DNA of 64,000 nucleotides. It comes from Drosophila pseudoobscura. Taxonomy: Eukaryota; Arthropoda; Insecta; Diptera; Drosophilidae. The notes below the pieces were generated by a model that was given only the letters and a program-made list of their open reading frames with translations, made no database searches and had not been told where the DNA came from. Numbering within the stretch: the first letter of the stretch is position 1; each line of letters begins with the position of its first letter. Shown here piece by piece: positions 35,721 through 49,957 of the stretch. The DNA lies in NCBI RefSeq assembly GCF_009870125.1, contig NC_046681.1, forward strand, positions 15,513,001 to 15,577,000, in the 5' to 3' direction. Position numbers and translations under genes: made by a program.

Positions 35721-37924
35721 GAGGGGCAGGCTCGTTCAGTCCCATTATACACACATTCTGTGGATGGGAACGGAGGAGAGTACAGTCCTGTTGCCTGTCA
35801 GTAGTTCTCCCTTTTGCACTTTTCTTTCTATTCCTTCAACCATTCACTCTACGCTTGAAAATCACATTAAGATTCACACACACACACAGACAGCGTACCG
35901 TGAGAGGCAGGACATGGACATGGCGGAGGACTCAACTAACAATGATTGCACCGACTCTGTGTCTCTGGCTGTGGCTGTGGCAGGATCCACCGCAGTCAAA
36001 CTGTGGCACTAACCGTAATTGTTGACTATGTCTCTGCAATGTCTCTCTTTCTCTGCCTTGATTCTCATCCTCATCCTCCTCCTCCCGCTTTATTCTCGCT
36101 GTCATTTGTACAATTGACAATTGTGATTGCATATGTTGCACAAAATGCAGTTGCAGTTACCGTTGGGGGTGGCAGCGTGGGTACTGCCTCAATGAATGGG
36201 GGATTGACATTGAGCCAGTGCGTAGTCGTAGTCGTAGTCGCCGTCGCAGCATTTCTGCTGATTACGGATTACCATCATTCGATCGAATGATGAACTGCAG
36301 AATGAATGGGAATGTCACAGCGGATGTCAACATGCAGACAGCTTTAAAGTTATTGACACATGAACTGAACACTGGCCGGGGCTCTGATGGATGGGTATAG
36401 ATAAATTATAAATATTGAGAGGAAACAGCCACTCTAGGATGGATGGAGAATGCATCTCTCATCGGACATCTCTTAGTGCTTCATTTTCTTAGCATAACTC
36501 TCTTCACATTAACTTAAATCTTAAGGCTATCCATAATTCAATTTGCTCTATTCAATTATATTCAAAACTCTAATTCCACTCCCATTGCACTTTGATGGCT
36601 GCCTTTCGCCGTTGGCTGATGGCCTGTCTTTATCCGAAATTTGTTGTCTGCTTCCTGGAGTCGACTCCCACACGTATTTCAGTTGCCCGTCCGTCCGTCC
36701 GCTGTCCTGTCCGTATCTTAGAATGTGACAATGGCAATCTCTTTTTGGCCATTGTACTGGCTGCAAATGCATCTGACGTTCAGCGTCCAGGGATCTCTGA
36801 GTTTCGTGTGCGTGCCGCGCCCTGGAAAAGGATTTTCCGAAGTGGCTGCGAAGCGCAGCTCCGAAATCCTGCTGCCACACACAACAGAATGGAACGAACG
36901 TGCAAGGATACCAGGGAGGCAGAGGACAACAACTGCATTGTTTGCATGCTTTCTGCCAGAGTTGGCCACTCTCTCGAGAGGCCAGTGGCGGTGGCAGTAG
37001 CGGGAGCGGAGCCAAAGTTCAATTTTCAGCTCTTGAAAGTTTCCATCTGCCATCGTCCCCATTGTCCCCTAAGTAGCCTCTCTTCCACTTCTCCACTTAA
37101 CCTTTTTCCACGTTCAGGGGGACAATTATGCGGCAAACTTTGGACCCGACCCGCACTCCACTCTTCAGGCAGTGGCAGGCGCTAACTAGGCGCCCATTCA
37201 CATGGTTCGAGGTTCGAGAGTTGGTCAATTGATTTCCATTGTTTGACTTCTCCATGGATCGAAAATAGATTTCATTTGAGCTGCAACACAGTTACGACAG
37301 AGATTGTTGGGGAAATACTGGAATTGCTTTAAACGAGCGTGAGATTTCAAGGTTCATTCATTCCCACAGACACTTGCCCTTTGAACATTTGTTTAGAATG
37401 CCAGCCACGATGAAACACGGCCCACAAGCTACTTTAGTTGATTTTTCCTTGAGCTCCCACGAGCTGTGGCGCCCCCAATTTTCCCCAACAATGGTGCGGC
37501 TGTGGATAGTATTTCGGACACATTTTTGTTATGGTCATGTAAAAGTCAACGGCAATGGCCAAATAAGGGGCGTCAGCCGCAAGCTCTTCCTGCCCCTCCT
37601 CCTGCGGGTGGTGGTGTCTATAACAAGTTGGCAGCACCGTGCCACCAATGCGATTACGTATACGCCGCGTGATGCTGTCGCCGGACATTTGCTCCTCGAT
37701 TCTAACGAAGGAAGGAAGGACGCACACACACACACAACAGAGCAGAACAGAGACTAAGCTAAACGCCGGAGAAAGAAGAGAATACGGAATGATGTGTGAG
37801 TGGAAATAAAATTATTCTGCTCCTACAACGCCCATCTTCCACCATCCCCCACACGACGACAAGTTTATTTGTGTGGCACGCAACGCCTGGATCCTGTCTG
37901 GCTGGCTGTCGAGGGACTGCGAGT

Positions 37925-37946
37925 GGGCGAGGGCGAGGGGGAAGGG
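37925..37946 (+). repeat. G-quadruplex-type GGGCGA run
   Basis: Four G tracts separated by CGA and AA. Confidence 0.45.
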
Positions 37947-40144
37947 CAGCCGACACGTGTACGCCTTAAATATTTATTTGCGGCAGCTCCGCTTCAAGCA
38001 ATAGTTGGGCAAAGATTTTCCCAAACTTTTCGCCTGCATATTTCTCTCAAAAATGTGTTTTGGGTTTTCCTAGGGAAAATCGCATTAGCGTCCCTCAGAA
38101 AAAGTTTAAGACGAAGAGTCTTTCCCCGTAAACAAATGTTGCCACAAAGGAAGCACAACGGCACGATGTAGGAGTGGGAAGGTGGGACTGTGAGGAGATT
38201 GTTATAAACGCCGGGCACTAAGGTTATAAGCAATTTATGCACTCTCTATCTCTCCTTTGCTTCTGAAATCGGAACTGACTTCGGTTGTTAAACAAAGTGG
38301 ATATTACAGGAGGATATTGGCAGAAGTGCGAATCAGCTTAAAGGCACCGACAAAGAGGGGATTATGGGAGCACTGGAAGAGGGTAAGAAATGCCCATAGA
38401 TTTGATTGGAACGACTGAAGCTTTAAATTACAGCTAGAATTCAATCTTGCAATCAATCCGGACATCAAGCACTGCTTTAACCTCCAATCAAACCATCCTT
38501 TAACCCCACAACACGCGGGTAATCTCTGTTGGTTCTCCGTTCATTCAGAGCACGGGTCTTCTCACCTTGGCATTTACCTTAAAGCGCTGCCCATCAGCCT
38601 CCTGCCGAATCCCTATCGATGGATACAATCGACGTCCAAATCCTTGGGGAGACAGTACCCCATTCATTCAAAAGGGCGGAAGCCAACGCATATGCCAAAT
38701 TCAGGATATAAGATAAAAAGAGAAAAATAACCAAAGCGGAGCATAAATCGCCCAGAAATCTGTGTCAGCAGCAGCAGGCGGCGGGAGCGTCGAACGCAAA
38801 ACGATTCCAAGTATTTTCTACCTCCATTCCTCCCTCCCTTCCTTAGAGATTTCGAATTCCAACCGCACAATGAGGGACACGCCCATGTACTAGAGAACCC
38901 CCTGTTCCGCCTTCTTTCAGTCCAACCCATTCTTTCGTATCTTCCACCTTTCCTCCCTGCATCTGCTTGTCCGCTGGAAGCCCTGCAGCTGCTTTTGGCA
39001 TATTCAAATGTGTCGTCGGAGGGACATAAAAAAGCATTGCATAGCTTACTGAGTCCTTTCTCCAACAGAGAGAGAGAGAGAGAGCCACAGGTGTAAGAAG
39101 GTGACACCAAAAATGTAGAATAATGGACTGGACTTAAGGTCACTAGGGGATCGAAGATGGAAGTACCCTCCGAGAAATCTATATTTTTTGTATGTGATAG
39201 TTTTGGTTCTCATACAGCAGCGCCCCTCCGTTAGAATTCTAATGAAAACGTACAACCTGCTCCTGCGAAATCAGAGATCTATTGGAAATTTAATATTATT
39301 TATCCAGCAAAAATCCTGCTTGGAATACCCATTTTACACCCTCTAGAGAAATGCAGTTTTCATGCTGCCGGATGATGACAAAGCTCTGTAAAGCAGCCGA
39401 AGCGAGAGAAACCTATCCATATCGCAGGTGCATTGCATTTGACGATGCATGGGACACCTCTCTCACACTCTGTGTTATGTTAAGTGAAATGGAAGGCTAT
39501 GAAAGTGGAGTGGATCCTGGGAGCATTCCGAAGAAGCAGCAAGAGATGAGAAAACGATAACGCAGCACAGCTGCAGGATATCTAATAATGCCCTGGGGAA
39601 CGGGATGGGAATGAGGTATGGTCCCTACGATTTGACGCTGACTCTGACACTTTATTGGCAGACATCGAATGCAGACACACAGGCCCCTCGTCGGCATACC
39701 AACTTGCTTCGCAGATGAACGACGCAAACCATTCGATGGCATCATTAGAGTTTAATGCCACCGCCAGTATCACGAAGCTTCGCGGTATCTGTGCCACATA
39801 TTTGTTGCGCTTGAGTGGCGGAAAAGATGCAGAAAGTTTAGTGGTTAATTAATGGGAAACAGCGATACTTTATAGACAAATGAATCAATTAGGGCACAGT
39901 TTGGAAGTAAATTTCCATTAAACAAATTAATCCCATCTGCGGAACATTTAAATTGATTTTCTGGCCTACTTTGTGGATCTTTCGTGATTGAAAATATATC
40001 AAAGAAGACACAGGAATCAGCGAAATGACTTTCCCTTAACAAAGTAGAAGCAATAAAAATCAGTTCCCTTAATCCCTTGCCACCGTCTCCGATTCCAAAG
40101 TATCACCAATGGGAAAGATTGTTGAGTTCAAGCTTAAATTTCCA

Positions 40145-40161
40145 TAGCATACTTTGCGGCT
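40145..40161 (+). promoter_or_regulatory. Su(Hw)-type insulator motif
   Basis: TAGCATACTTTGCGGCT shares the 13-mer GCATACTTTGCGG with the sites at 938 and 27965. Confidence 0.5.
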
Positions 40162-40994
40162 GGCTGGTTGTTGAGTTAAATTTGCATAGCTCGCTCGCCT
40201 TGGGACAGGCAGGCAGGCACATTTAACGGACACCAAACGCCCGTCAATTTGTTCGTTGAAAGTGAAGCCATTAATTGCCCCGCTCTACCCATCGCCAAAA
40301 CCCCATCCCTCCGGCAATCAAGGCTACGCTTTGCTGTGGGGGGGCGTCTCTCTAACCTGGGAACCTGCCAATTGACGGCGACATTGAAGCTTGACCAGGA
40401 CAACAACAACAGCAGAAACAGGCGAGTCGACACCAGAGTACCGGATCTGGGGGGAGGCATCGGCGTTCCTTTTAATTGTTTTGCAGGGCGCACGTGTTTT
40501 GCATACCAAAGAGATTCTGTGTGGGACGAAGCTTCTAATTTCTGTTTCTGGTTCTAGTTTTTGGCATTGCATACACGTAGACGCGACCGCCTTTTAATTA
40601 TCCAACTCAGAGCCCCAGACCAATGAACTAGCCATCCACACCGTCGCCATCGTCGTTGCCACTCGCTGGCGTCACACCTCACTTAATTAGGCTCTGGTTC
40701 TGGTTCTGGCTCCGGATCCGGCGCTGGCCTGGTGTTGAGCTACAGTCAAAAATTGTGGCATCTACTCCGTTGTAAGGGGCGTGGCAGCAATTCAATTTCG
40801 CTTTGGGCCGTGGAACACGCCAAAGAGCTATGCTAAAAACTAAAGGCTTTGGCCTGGGCACGACTGAGTGCCGGGGCAGCAAATGGTACGAGTAATTGTG
40901 TTGTAGCCGCAACCAACCAAGTGCGAACGGGGTACAGTCACGCCAAAATGCTTGGAAAGCTTTTCAGGATACCCTGCAGTGATTTGACATCTCT

Positions 40995-41407
40995 GAGAGG
41001 TAGGTAGGTAGATAATATTAGATAATAATAATAATAATAATAATATAAAAATCAAGAATAACAATTATAATAATAGGTATTCAATAAAAATCAAAGATTG
41101 TTGCCTTTTGTGGGGGCAGAAGTGGACGGGGCGATGTTTTGAAATAGACTTGTAACAGTGACATATCACAGAAGTTCGGATATAAAATGTCGTTGCTCTA
41201 GCTCTTATAGCATCTTTGAGCACTAGGCGCTCATGGGACGGACAGACGGATAGACAGACATGGCTCAATCGACTCGACTGTTGATGCTGATCAAGAATAT
41301 ATATACTTTATGGGGTCGGAAACGATCCCTTCTGTACGTTACACACATCCCTTTTCACCACAAATCTAATATACCCCTCCTATACTCATTTTGAGTATCG
41401 GGTATAA
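40995..41407 (-). mobile_element. DINE-1/INE-1 (non-autonomous Helitron) copy
   Basis: Read on the minus strand it opens with TATACCCGATACTCAAAATG and its inverted partner near 41377-41392. It then has the well-known DINE-1 block GTTTCCGACC...AAAGTATATATATTCTTGATCAGC, then the 'GACTCG..TTGAGCCATGTCTGTCTATCCGTCTGTCC' type stretch. It ends in a (TAA)n microsatellite (about 41020-41045). Recognised from memory of the family core; the left boundary is approximate. Confidence 0.8.
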
Positions 41408-42359
41408 AAAGTACAGTCCCTGCAAAAACACAAAGCTGCGTAGAAGCAAAACGAAAAGTCGAGGTTTTTGGGGCTGAAGTGCTGGCAAATTGCATGCGCT
41501 TGACCTCGTCGCGACTCTAGATGTTGTGGGTGCAGAAGAGGCACCTCTGCCGGTCTCTGGGTTAAGTCCCATTTTGGGGGCAGGCCAGCTCGGAGAAGGC
41601 CGCTTGGAGGCATCTTTTGTGGCATGTGTACTCAAAACTGCGTGAAAAATTAGCTTCATTGCCAGTTGTGCAGCAACGACTACTGGTGGTGCTGCTGCTG
41701 CTGCTCCATGTGTGTTTTCGTGGGCCGACTGTGGACAGGCTGTTGCTGCTCCCCAAAGTTTTCCACATTTTCTTCTCTTGCCTCTTTTTTTGACTGCGCT
41801 TTTGTCATGACTGCATGCGGCATGGGGCATGCAGTAGCTGAGTGGGAAGAGCTTGGGAGTGGGAAGCCGTTTGTGGCTTTGGCATTGCTCGACAATGTGT
41901 TGCCTCCAAAGAGGGGCAGGGGCTGTGAGGCAGGAGCCTGGAGTGGCTAATAAAATGCCCCAAATTGTGTGTGCGTGCTGTTTTATAAGTTTTCCACTGA
42001 CGCTAGCGAGGGTTTTCTCTTTTTGCTCCATTTTTTGCCAAATCAGAAAGTTTTCCTGTGTGAGAGAGAAGCACCTGCTGGATGGTTATTAAAGTTCTCC
42101 ATGAATATGATTCTTAATATGTGTTCCTACATTTCAAATGGAATAGCAATCATACTTTATTCCTAACTAAGAAATGCATTACATTTTTGTTTACTATTAG
42201 AAGTCCGTTTTACTTAAACTATGATCATATATTATTGACATATACAATAGGTTACCACATATTTTAAGAGTTTAATAGTTAGGTTAGTATGTACATTTTG
42301 AATGAGATGATATAGCAAATATTTCTATTTTTCAGACATTTGAATATGCATTGTACATG

Positions 42360-43000
42360 GGATTAGAGGGTACATTAATCCTTTAGCCGCTTCGTTTAGA
42401 TGATTAATATTAGTATCAGCTACTAAGATGGTTGATTTGATTCTCAATTTTGGGGATGTGGAGATCTCTTTCGTGCATTGTGTTCCGAACAAACCACGGG
42501 GAACCTGTCATCGCCCTAAGAGCCTTCGCCTGCATGAATTATGAATTTTTTATGAATTATCATTGCCTTGTACAGCAGGACTTTGCTGCGTTTTTGAGTT
42601 GGTAAGCCAATGAAACTTTTTAGGTCTATTTTGGCATTTGATAACTTTAGTTCTGATGTTTGGTCCCCAATTCAGGCTCCTATCGAAGTGGACACCGAGG
42701 TAGCAGTGAGTACTCTTGCGCTGAATAAAATTTCTGTTGTAACAATAATTGTTTCTTCACTAAGGAATGTTTCTGTGTCTGAATACTGCGGGGCGGGTAA
42801 GAGAATCTTTAGTTTGTATAAAAGGTCCTTGTGCCAGACTTTGTCGGAAGCTCGTTTCCCATCGTGAAACACCTCTGAACAATATTCCTAGGTTTCATAT
42901 GCATTGAGGATGTGTTGAACAACTCTCTGAACTTGTTCCGGAGTCCCGTGCAGAAATACATCACCAAAGATATTTCCTTTTAGTTTTCGAATGGTTCCCA
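42360..43000 (-). pseudogene. Jockey-clade LINE ORF2 relic (reverse transcriptase fragments)
   Basis: On the minus strand, pieces of a jockey-type ORF2 can be read in order. HGTPEQVQRVVQHILNAY (about 42900-42960) comes first, then DKVWHKDLLYKLKILLPAP (about 42790-42860) from the palm region. Next is YLGVHFDRSLNWGPNIRTK (about 42620-42710), then the C-terminal block MTGSPWFVRNTMHERDLHIP (about 42450-42520). Frames change between pieces and stops occur. The region with the catalytic FADD-type motif and the stretch before the last block are missing. It is a dead, internally deleted copy. Family placement rests on these motifs. Confidence 0.8.
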
Positions 43001-46000
43001 AAAGAAGGACTGCTTCTTGGAGAGCCTCGACTGGTCAGGAATTACGCAAATTTTACTTTCCTCCATGAAAACCTCGTTCTCACACCACAATCGTATCGCT
43101 CCAGACAGTAAATAAATGTGTCCTTGGAATATTCCGAGCATTTTCAAATCATAAATTTATCTCCACTTTTCGTTGTTCTGCAAATATTTCCATATTGTCT
43201 CTGCAATTTGGGGAATCAGCCAACTAAGCCAAAAGTTTTCTCCATCTCTTTGCTGGATTTTCATAACTGCCACACACACGCAACGGGACAACGGGGGAAC
43301 CGCAAAGAGCGACACAAGACACACAAGAGACACAAGAGGAAAAACCAAAAAATCAGCGAAATTTTGTGCCATCTTTAACCTCCGAAACCTCTCTCCAGCC
43401 AAAGCAGATTTCGAGCTTTGAGGCAAGTGCATATGGGGCTGCCTGCTGCTTTCCGTTGTGTCTTTCACCTCCCGAGAATTCCAAGAATTTCCCCGTGAAA
43501 TCTGTTGTCCCTGTCTGAACACACACACACTCTCCGTCCGTTCTTTTTTTTCTGTCTGTGTATGCGCATACTTTCTCCCCGTCTGCCTGTGTGTGAGTGT
43601 TGTTTTTGCATTTGTCATCGCACAATGTTTTACTGCTTACCCCAGCAGCCAATTTGGTAGCACCATCCACTCCCTCCTCCCTCTTACTGCGCGACTCCAG
43701 GAGACCCATCTCTGTAGCTCCTGCCAGGGCACAGTTTTCCTGATGAAAGAAAAACCCCACCCAAATAAAAAAATTGAATGGAAGAAAAACAAGGATTCGT
43801 AACTGAAAATTTATTGTAAGCCATGTGCGATTTGGAAACAGCAAACAAAGTGCATCAGCATCTAGCGAGGAGAGCGTAGAGAGGACAGGGATGAGGGTGG
43901 GGTAGAGTGCCCTGCAGGACAGGTGCTTTGTGAGCGAGAGAGGGAGATACGATACGAGGTGGGGAGCCACCTTTGGGGCAAATCCAATTAAATTGCTCTC
44001 TAACGAACATTTTGGACACAAGAATGGGGTTCGGGGTCTGGACGCAAACACAAAGCTCATTGTTCTTTGGTTGAAAAATTGAAAACCACCGGGAGATTTG
44101 TGCTGCACGAACAAGGAGCGAAATAAGAGATTGTAATTATATTTAAATATATTTCTTGCAACTTTTCAAGCTGTCATTCCAGATAAATGTATGTATGTTT
44201 GCATTTTCCACTCAAGTGTTACCAAAATCTGCCCTCAAATCTCTTTAGAGCTTAACATAATATTTGTTTCCTTCATATTCCCACATTTCTCCTAAGTGCG
44301 TAGCAAAAACATGTCAAAAATCCTCTTCAGTCTATGAACTACCAGTGCAAAATATTCATAAGAGGATTATTGGCAACTTTAGTTCCTCGTTTTTTATAGG
44401 AAACTGTTTCCCCACAACCAATTATATAAATTTTTAAGCTCTCATATAAATAACTTGCCACAGAACTCCTTCTACTAGAAATCTTCCACTTGAATCCTTG
44501 CCAGGTTCCCATTCATTCTTATACATAGTTCACGTGTCCAATTAAACCCTTTTCACATCTCCACTTTCTCATACCTCACGGAGGAATATAATTGCTATAT
44601 TTTCTTACAAAAGCTCTTCTAATATCAGTAGATTTGTTGTGTAGCGAGGAGACACATCAAATGGGCTGCTATATTTGAAACAAAACCTACACAATGTTGC
44701 TGCTGCTTCTGTGTTTTGTCTGCTGTCTCTGGGATGCGCTTGCTCTTGCTTTTGATTTTGATTTCAATTTCAATGTATTTTTGTCCTCAGCTTCGATTTG
44801 ATGCTCAAATTGGAAACGTTGTTATGTGAGGTAGATGAAGCATAAACTGTATAGAGTATAGAGACAGAGTGCGGCAAGGGAACGGGGACGGGGACGTTAG
44901 AATCCAAACACATGGCCTAGTGAGACAGAAAGCCGCCTCGGGCACACACCTACTCACAGATACTTCCAGAGATATAGATAGAGAGAGAGAGAGAGAGAAG
45001 GGACACCACCCATACAGCGATGGCTAAGGACTAAGGACAGAGCAGTCAGTCAAGTGTAAGAACAAAGTACTCGAGGGCATAATGCCAGGCCGGGCTTCAA
45101 AGTGGGCGAAAATGATTCTGGTACCTGGGCGCCCAAATTCGGGTTGGACTGGGTCTGGGTCTGAGTTTTGGGCCATCCACTCCCGTACTACCAGTATATT
45201 GACACACATAAAGTAGCTTAGTGATTGACAAATAACAAATAGACACGTAACTAAGCTAAGCCTTGGCTGGGACTGGGCCTGGGTCTAGTCAGGGGCAGGG
45301 CTGTGGGGGGCTGACAGAGCAGCAAACATTGATTTGATTAACTTTTGACAATGGGCCCAGATCCCAGTACGGGGGGCCATTGGGGGAGTGTCTGTTTGCT
45401 AACCAAAAACGGTTTTCAGTCTGAGATCAAACAGTCATGTGATGGATAATGGGTTAAGACGACATTCACGACTCTGGCGATAGAGCGGAAGATTTATGGG
45501 GGTTACAGCTTTACCGATGAATTGATCAATTTTGAAGAACACTTTTAAAGACTAATTTTAAAAACATTTTGTGAATAGATATTTATAGATAATTTATTTC
45601 TTTAGTATTTTTCAGAATTTTTAAATTGGGATTCGTTTATTCGAGCTGCCATGGGTAAATATAACTTTTAGGAGTTCCTGGGATACTGTATCTTTTTAAA
45701 ACACTTTGTAGAGGAATACCGTCAGTGGTACATCTTCCTCTTGAAAGTATTCTCGTGGTTGGTCAAATTTTCTTGCAATATCTTCAAATAAAATGGCTTT
45801 ATCCTACGAAGAGGTCTCTTATTGCAAACTATAATCCCACTACCCAAGAATACCCCTATGTAGGGTAGCCCATAGGTGGATTTTTCTCCCTCTTTAAAAT
45901 GTTCCACCCAGCAAATGGAACAAAGTTTTTGTTGCTTGTAAAATTTTTGCAATTTTTGTTATTGTTTCTTGTGTTTCTGTTTCTGTTTGTATTTGTCTTT

Positions 46001-46115
46001 CTTTCGAGGCATCGGAGAGAATCAGAATCCGAATCCGAGAATCCCTGCGGCGTAGTCGAGGATGTGTCCGGATTTCTATGTGTGCGTGGGTCTCAATCAG
46101 ATTGAGGAGTACGTT

Positions 46116-46137
46116 AGTGTGTGTGTGTGTGTGTGTT
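46116..46137. repeat. GT microsatellite
   Basis: About ten GT units. A second GT run lies at 46309-46338. Confidence 0.8.
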
Positions 46138-48298
46138 TACATTGGTATTGGCCACTTGGGGTATAAATATAATTAAAAGCGGGATTTCAGTTTGGATTTT
46201 CTTTCTGCAGAGACTTCGTTCTTTCTTTCGTTCGTTCTTGGAAGGGTTAAAAGCTGATTGCCACGAGACGTGGCACGAAGCACGATGCCAGAGCAAATAC
46301 TGGAGGTCGTGTGTGTGTGTGTGTGAGTGCGTGTGTGGGGCATGCGATAGAGCCAAGGCTGAGGATAAGCATCTTATGTGTGTGGCATGTCTGCTTTCGC
46401 AGGGATCTGCTTTGGATGCATGCCGCAGTAATAAAGTGGCAGCAGCAGAGTTCGGCACGAGAGCTGTTCTGCTTAGAAAGTTTCTGCCCAAAAAAGCGAT
46501 TCAAGCGATGAAGGAGTTGAAGTGGCTTTAGATAGAGGAACCAAGAACATCATCAGCACAAAAACACACTCCACTAATGAATGAAAGAACGCAGAGAGAG
46601 AGAAGGAGAGCGGGAGGAACTAAACTTTAAGGAAAAGCCAAGCCCCTGAGGTTCTCAAATCAAAATTCATGATTGTCTTGCCACGAAAATCCTTGACAGA
46701 GAAAAGTCCCCGTCCACCAGTCTCCCCCTCCGTTCAGACTCTTCCCTCATCAACGCTTTCACTTAACCAAATGACAGGAAGAGAGAGCAGAGGGAGCAGT
46801 GCAGGGGAAGAGGAAGGACCTGCATTGTCCGCAAGTAGAACAGCGGAGCGGACAGCCAGCGGACAGACTGTTGTGTGTGCTAATCTAGAGCAACGCTGCT
46901 TCCGTAGAAATGTCAGACATAAATCATTGAAACGAACATTGAAATTTCTCTGTAGGTCTCTGGGTCTCCGAAAAACACAGAGAGAGAGAGAGAGAGAGAC
47001 GAGAGACCGAAAATAGAAATTGAAATTCAAAGAGCATTCCACAGTCCACATATTTAATGCCTGGCACACGCCATTCAAATGTGGCATAGAACGGACGGAC
47101 CTTCAGGCCTTTAGGCTCCGCTCCCGTCGAAAATGAGGCACCAACAATTTATGCGCTCAATGTGCGTTATTTATGATGCCAACAATTTTGAGGACGAAAA
47201 CGGGAGGGAAAACTGGCACAAACTTGCTATAAAATAAATTAATCTGCCACACAACACTTGTCAAAAGGGCGTGGCTCAGCCCCTGCAGTCCCTATATTCT
47301 GTGTGTCACTGGAGGAGCCAGCAGGGGGAGCGGGAGCGGGAGCAGGAGCAGCCCCCAGTCATCATCAGCGGCATCATCATCAGGAGCATCTGGCAGGGCA
47401 TTGTCGCTGTCCCTGCTCCTTCCTTCCTTCGCCTTTTGTTCAGTTTGCTGCTGCTGCTGCTGCTGTTCCTTTCTGCTGCGATTCTTCTCCTTGTGCTTAT
47501 AACCGGCATCCTCTCGAAGAATAAGGGTATTTCGGGCTCTTTCTTTTGTATGTAACATCCGCGTTTACAACGATATAGCGCATGATTTTCATATTTTTAT
47601 CCGTAGAGATAGGTATATTTTCCCTGAATATCAAAATTGATTCAAATCAGATTAGATAAAAGAAAAACAAGTGTAATGGTTCTTTCGGCTTGTCCTCATT
47701 GTAGGGTATCTTTATCGTCTGCTTGTCTCTTATCATAACATTCCCCTCCGTTTCTTCTGCTTCTTTTTTCGGAGGTTTTTGCTTCAGTGTCAATGCGACT
47801 ATTGTTCCCCTTGTTTCGAGACTGCTCGTGATTTTTCTTGGGCTTTCCTTTGGCGCTTTCCTTCGCTGCTTGCCTTCCCTCAACTCTTCACACCAAATGT
47901 GTTTACTTCTGCGCCATTTATCTTGCTTTGGCGCCTTCTTGCGCCTTAAGCCGGGAGCGGGAGAGCGATAGAGAGAGCTATAGTGGGAGAGGGCTGGCTT
48001 GCTCTTCCCTTTGTTTCCGTTTCCGTTTTCTATTCTGTTTCTTCTATTCTCCTGCGATGATGGTTTGGCTTTGGTTTTTTTTGCAACGCGAAAAGTCAGC
48101 GGCGGAATTCTAAAATGCCGCCATCTCTATCTCTCCTTCCTGGGTAACAATTTAATTTTCTTCGCTCCCGAGTGTTGCATAGTTTGCTGCTCTTCGGGGC
48201 AGGGATTATAATTTGGGGGCCGTGCGAATGAATTTTATACGCAAACGAGCTGAGATTTCTCCTGATTACTGGAGCGGATGCAGCAGGGTACAAGAGCT

Positions 48299-48310
48299 GG
48301 GGGGGGGGGG
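48299..48310 (+). repeat. Run of twelve G
   Basis: A homopolymer of 12 G, a likely place for length errors. Confidence 0.8.
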
Positions 48311-49856
48311 CTGTGTACCCGATTGCGTGGCCTACTTTTTTGTCAGAAAAATGCTTATGCAATGCCAGAGCCGCTCTCTCTCTCTCTCTCGCGTTCTGCA
48401 CAGTCCCAACTTCTGGCCAGTAAGCCACATCCCCTCCCCCAGCAGGGATCTCCCCAGTGTTATCTCTCAGTTAATTCCTTCAACACGCAGTTTGACGAGC
48501 ACTTAAAGGCTGTTGGCCATTGGTTTATGGCCGCCACTAAACCACCAGTTAGACATACAAGCAATAAAATGGTCCACACACAGCATCACAAAAGACAACA
48601 GCCATGGGGGCAAATAGAAGCCACAACATTGACATTGTGTTGCACGTAAAACGCTCAATACGCGTCTCTGCATTTTGTGGCATGCAGGCCTTTAAGCAGG
48701 CAGTCGCTTATTCGATTCTCATTTCTCATTCCCTCATTAATCAGAACAGAAACGAGAACAATTTGTCCGCCAATCAACAGACACAGACAGGCCCACACAC
48801 ACCGCAGCACTCTGTCGCACTCTGCAGGACCGCCCGCAATTCCGATGCTGTTTTGGCCGCACTGTCAGGCTCTTCCCGGCTCTCTGGGAATGACAGTGAT
48901 GCACTGTCCTCGTCCGTTCCATATAGAGAGGCAGGCAGGCAACATTCATATTTATTAAGTCCCTGACCTGCGGCGCTTTTGGGCAGCTCTCGCCATGTGG
49001 AGCTGGAGCGTATGGACCAAGTCGGCAACTCGGAAGGAACTCGACCTTGCTGACAAATCTCACTTCAATCAAGTGGGCGGTGGCACAGGCCGTAGGGTAG
49101 AGCCTGAGTAGGGTATCAATCAATACCCATTGATTCGAACCAGTGGGCGGGGCGTGGTCTCGTTGGCGCCAATTAAGTGCCCATAAAAAACGAGCTCAAG
49201 CACTGCCGCTGCCTATGCCTCTGCCTCTGCCAGTTTGCTGCTGCTTGTTCCCCCGATTGTCTCAGCCACCAAAGCTCCCTCCATCCTCCCTCCACCAGTG
49301 GCTACTGTACTGAAAATGTATCTGTGTCTGTGTTTGGGCCAGGAGGCGGCTTCCAAGTGGCCGTTAAGGGAATACAAGTTACACAGATTAAAAGGGAGAC
49401 CATTCCAAGGCCCCGAATCTCTCGGGAGACTTTATTTCAAATGAATTTGATTGCATTTGAACAGAAAAAGAATACAAGTGGGACGAAAGTAACGAGCAAA
49501 CAGACTTTAAAGCTCCTTAGTTTTTCTGTATTTTAGGAGATCTTATCACTACCCTCTAAATGGTATCATTTCCTAACTGATATCCATTGCCGGAACACCC
49601 CTTTCAGATCGGCTCTGCCGCACACATGTATCCCCTGGTCGCAGTGTCTAGCGCAAAATGCTTGCCCCAAGGAGCCGGCCAGGCAGCCACTCTCTCGAGT
49701 ACTTCACGAGGCCCCCAGTCATAAGGAGGACCGTCCGTCGGTGGGGATGGGGGATGCACAGCAAACAGGCCAAAAGGATGGTAGTGGAGCGGGGAGAGTG
49801 CTGTGCGAAACAAGTGTGTCAACCGACAGTCAACATCAGGCTCATGTTGTCTAGTG

Positions 49857-49873
49857 TTGCATACTTTTCGGCG
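49857..49873 (+). promoter_or_regulatory. Su(Hw)-type insulator motif
   Basis: TTGCATACTTTTCGGCG is a full match to the long consensus as I remember it. Confidence 0.7.
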
Positions 49874-49920
49874 CCTCAAATGTTTGCTCGGTTTCGGGTA
49901 TGGGGCGTGCCACAGCCACA

Positions 49921-49957
49921 GCAGCAGGAGCAGCAGGAGCAGCAGGAGCAGCAGAAG
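49921..49957. repeat. GCAGCAGGA repeat
   Basis: Four units of AGCAGGAGC type. Confidence 0.75.

Larger units (their letters stand above)
28110..40980. other. Non-coding stretch, central desert
   Basis: I see no conserved coding sequence. Open frames of up to 197 codons (36592-37182) are low-complexity or lack any domain. Simple repeats include GTA near 28090-28106, CTC at 34589-34613, CATT at 35500-35525, CTCGA at 35694-35720 and GA near 39066-39083. Two Su(Hw)-type motifs lie at 31533 and 40145. Confidence 0.6.

Noticed and set aside
36592..37182. 197-codon + strand open frame
   Set aside because: Two minus-strand frames of similar length overlap it, which is typical of chance in GC-rich DNA. 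No domain.
41366..42028. 221-codon minus-strand open frame
   Set aside because: It ends inside the DINE-1 copy and shows no domain or codon bias.
43353..44114. 253-codon minus-strand open frame
   Set aside because: The composition follows GT/CT-rich DNA and overlapping frames are also open; no family resemblance.
49131..49141. tRNA B-box-like GGTTCGAATCA on the minus strand
   Set aside because: No A box and no cloverleaf could be built around it.
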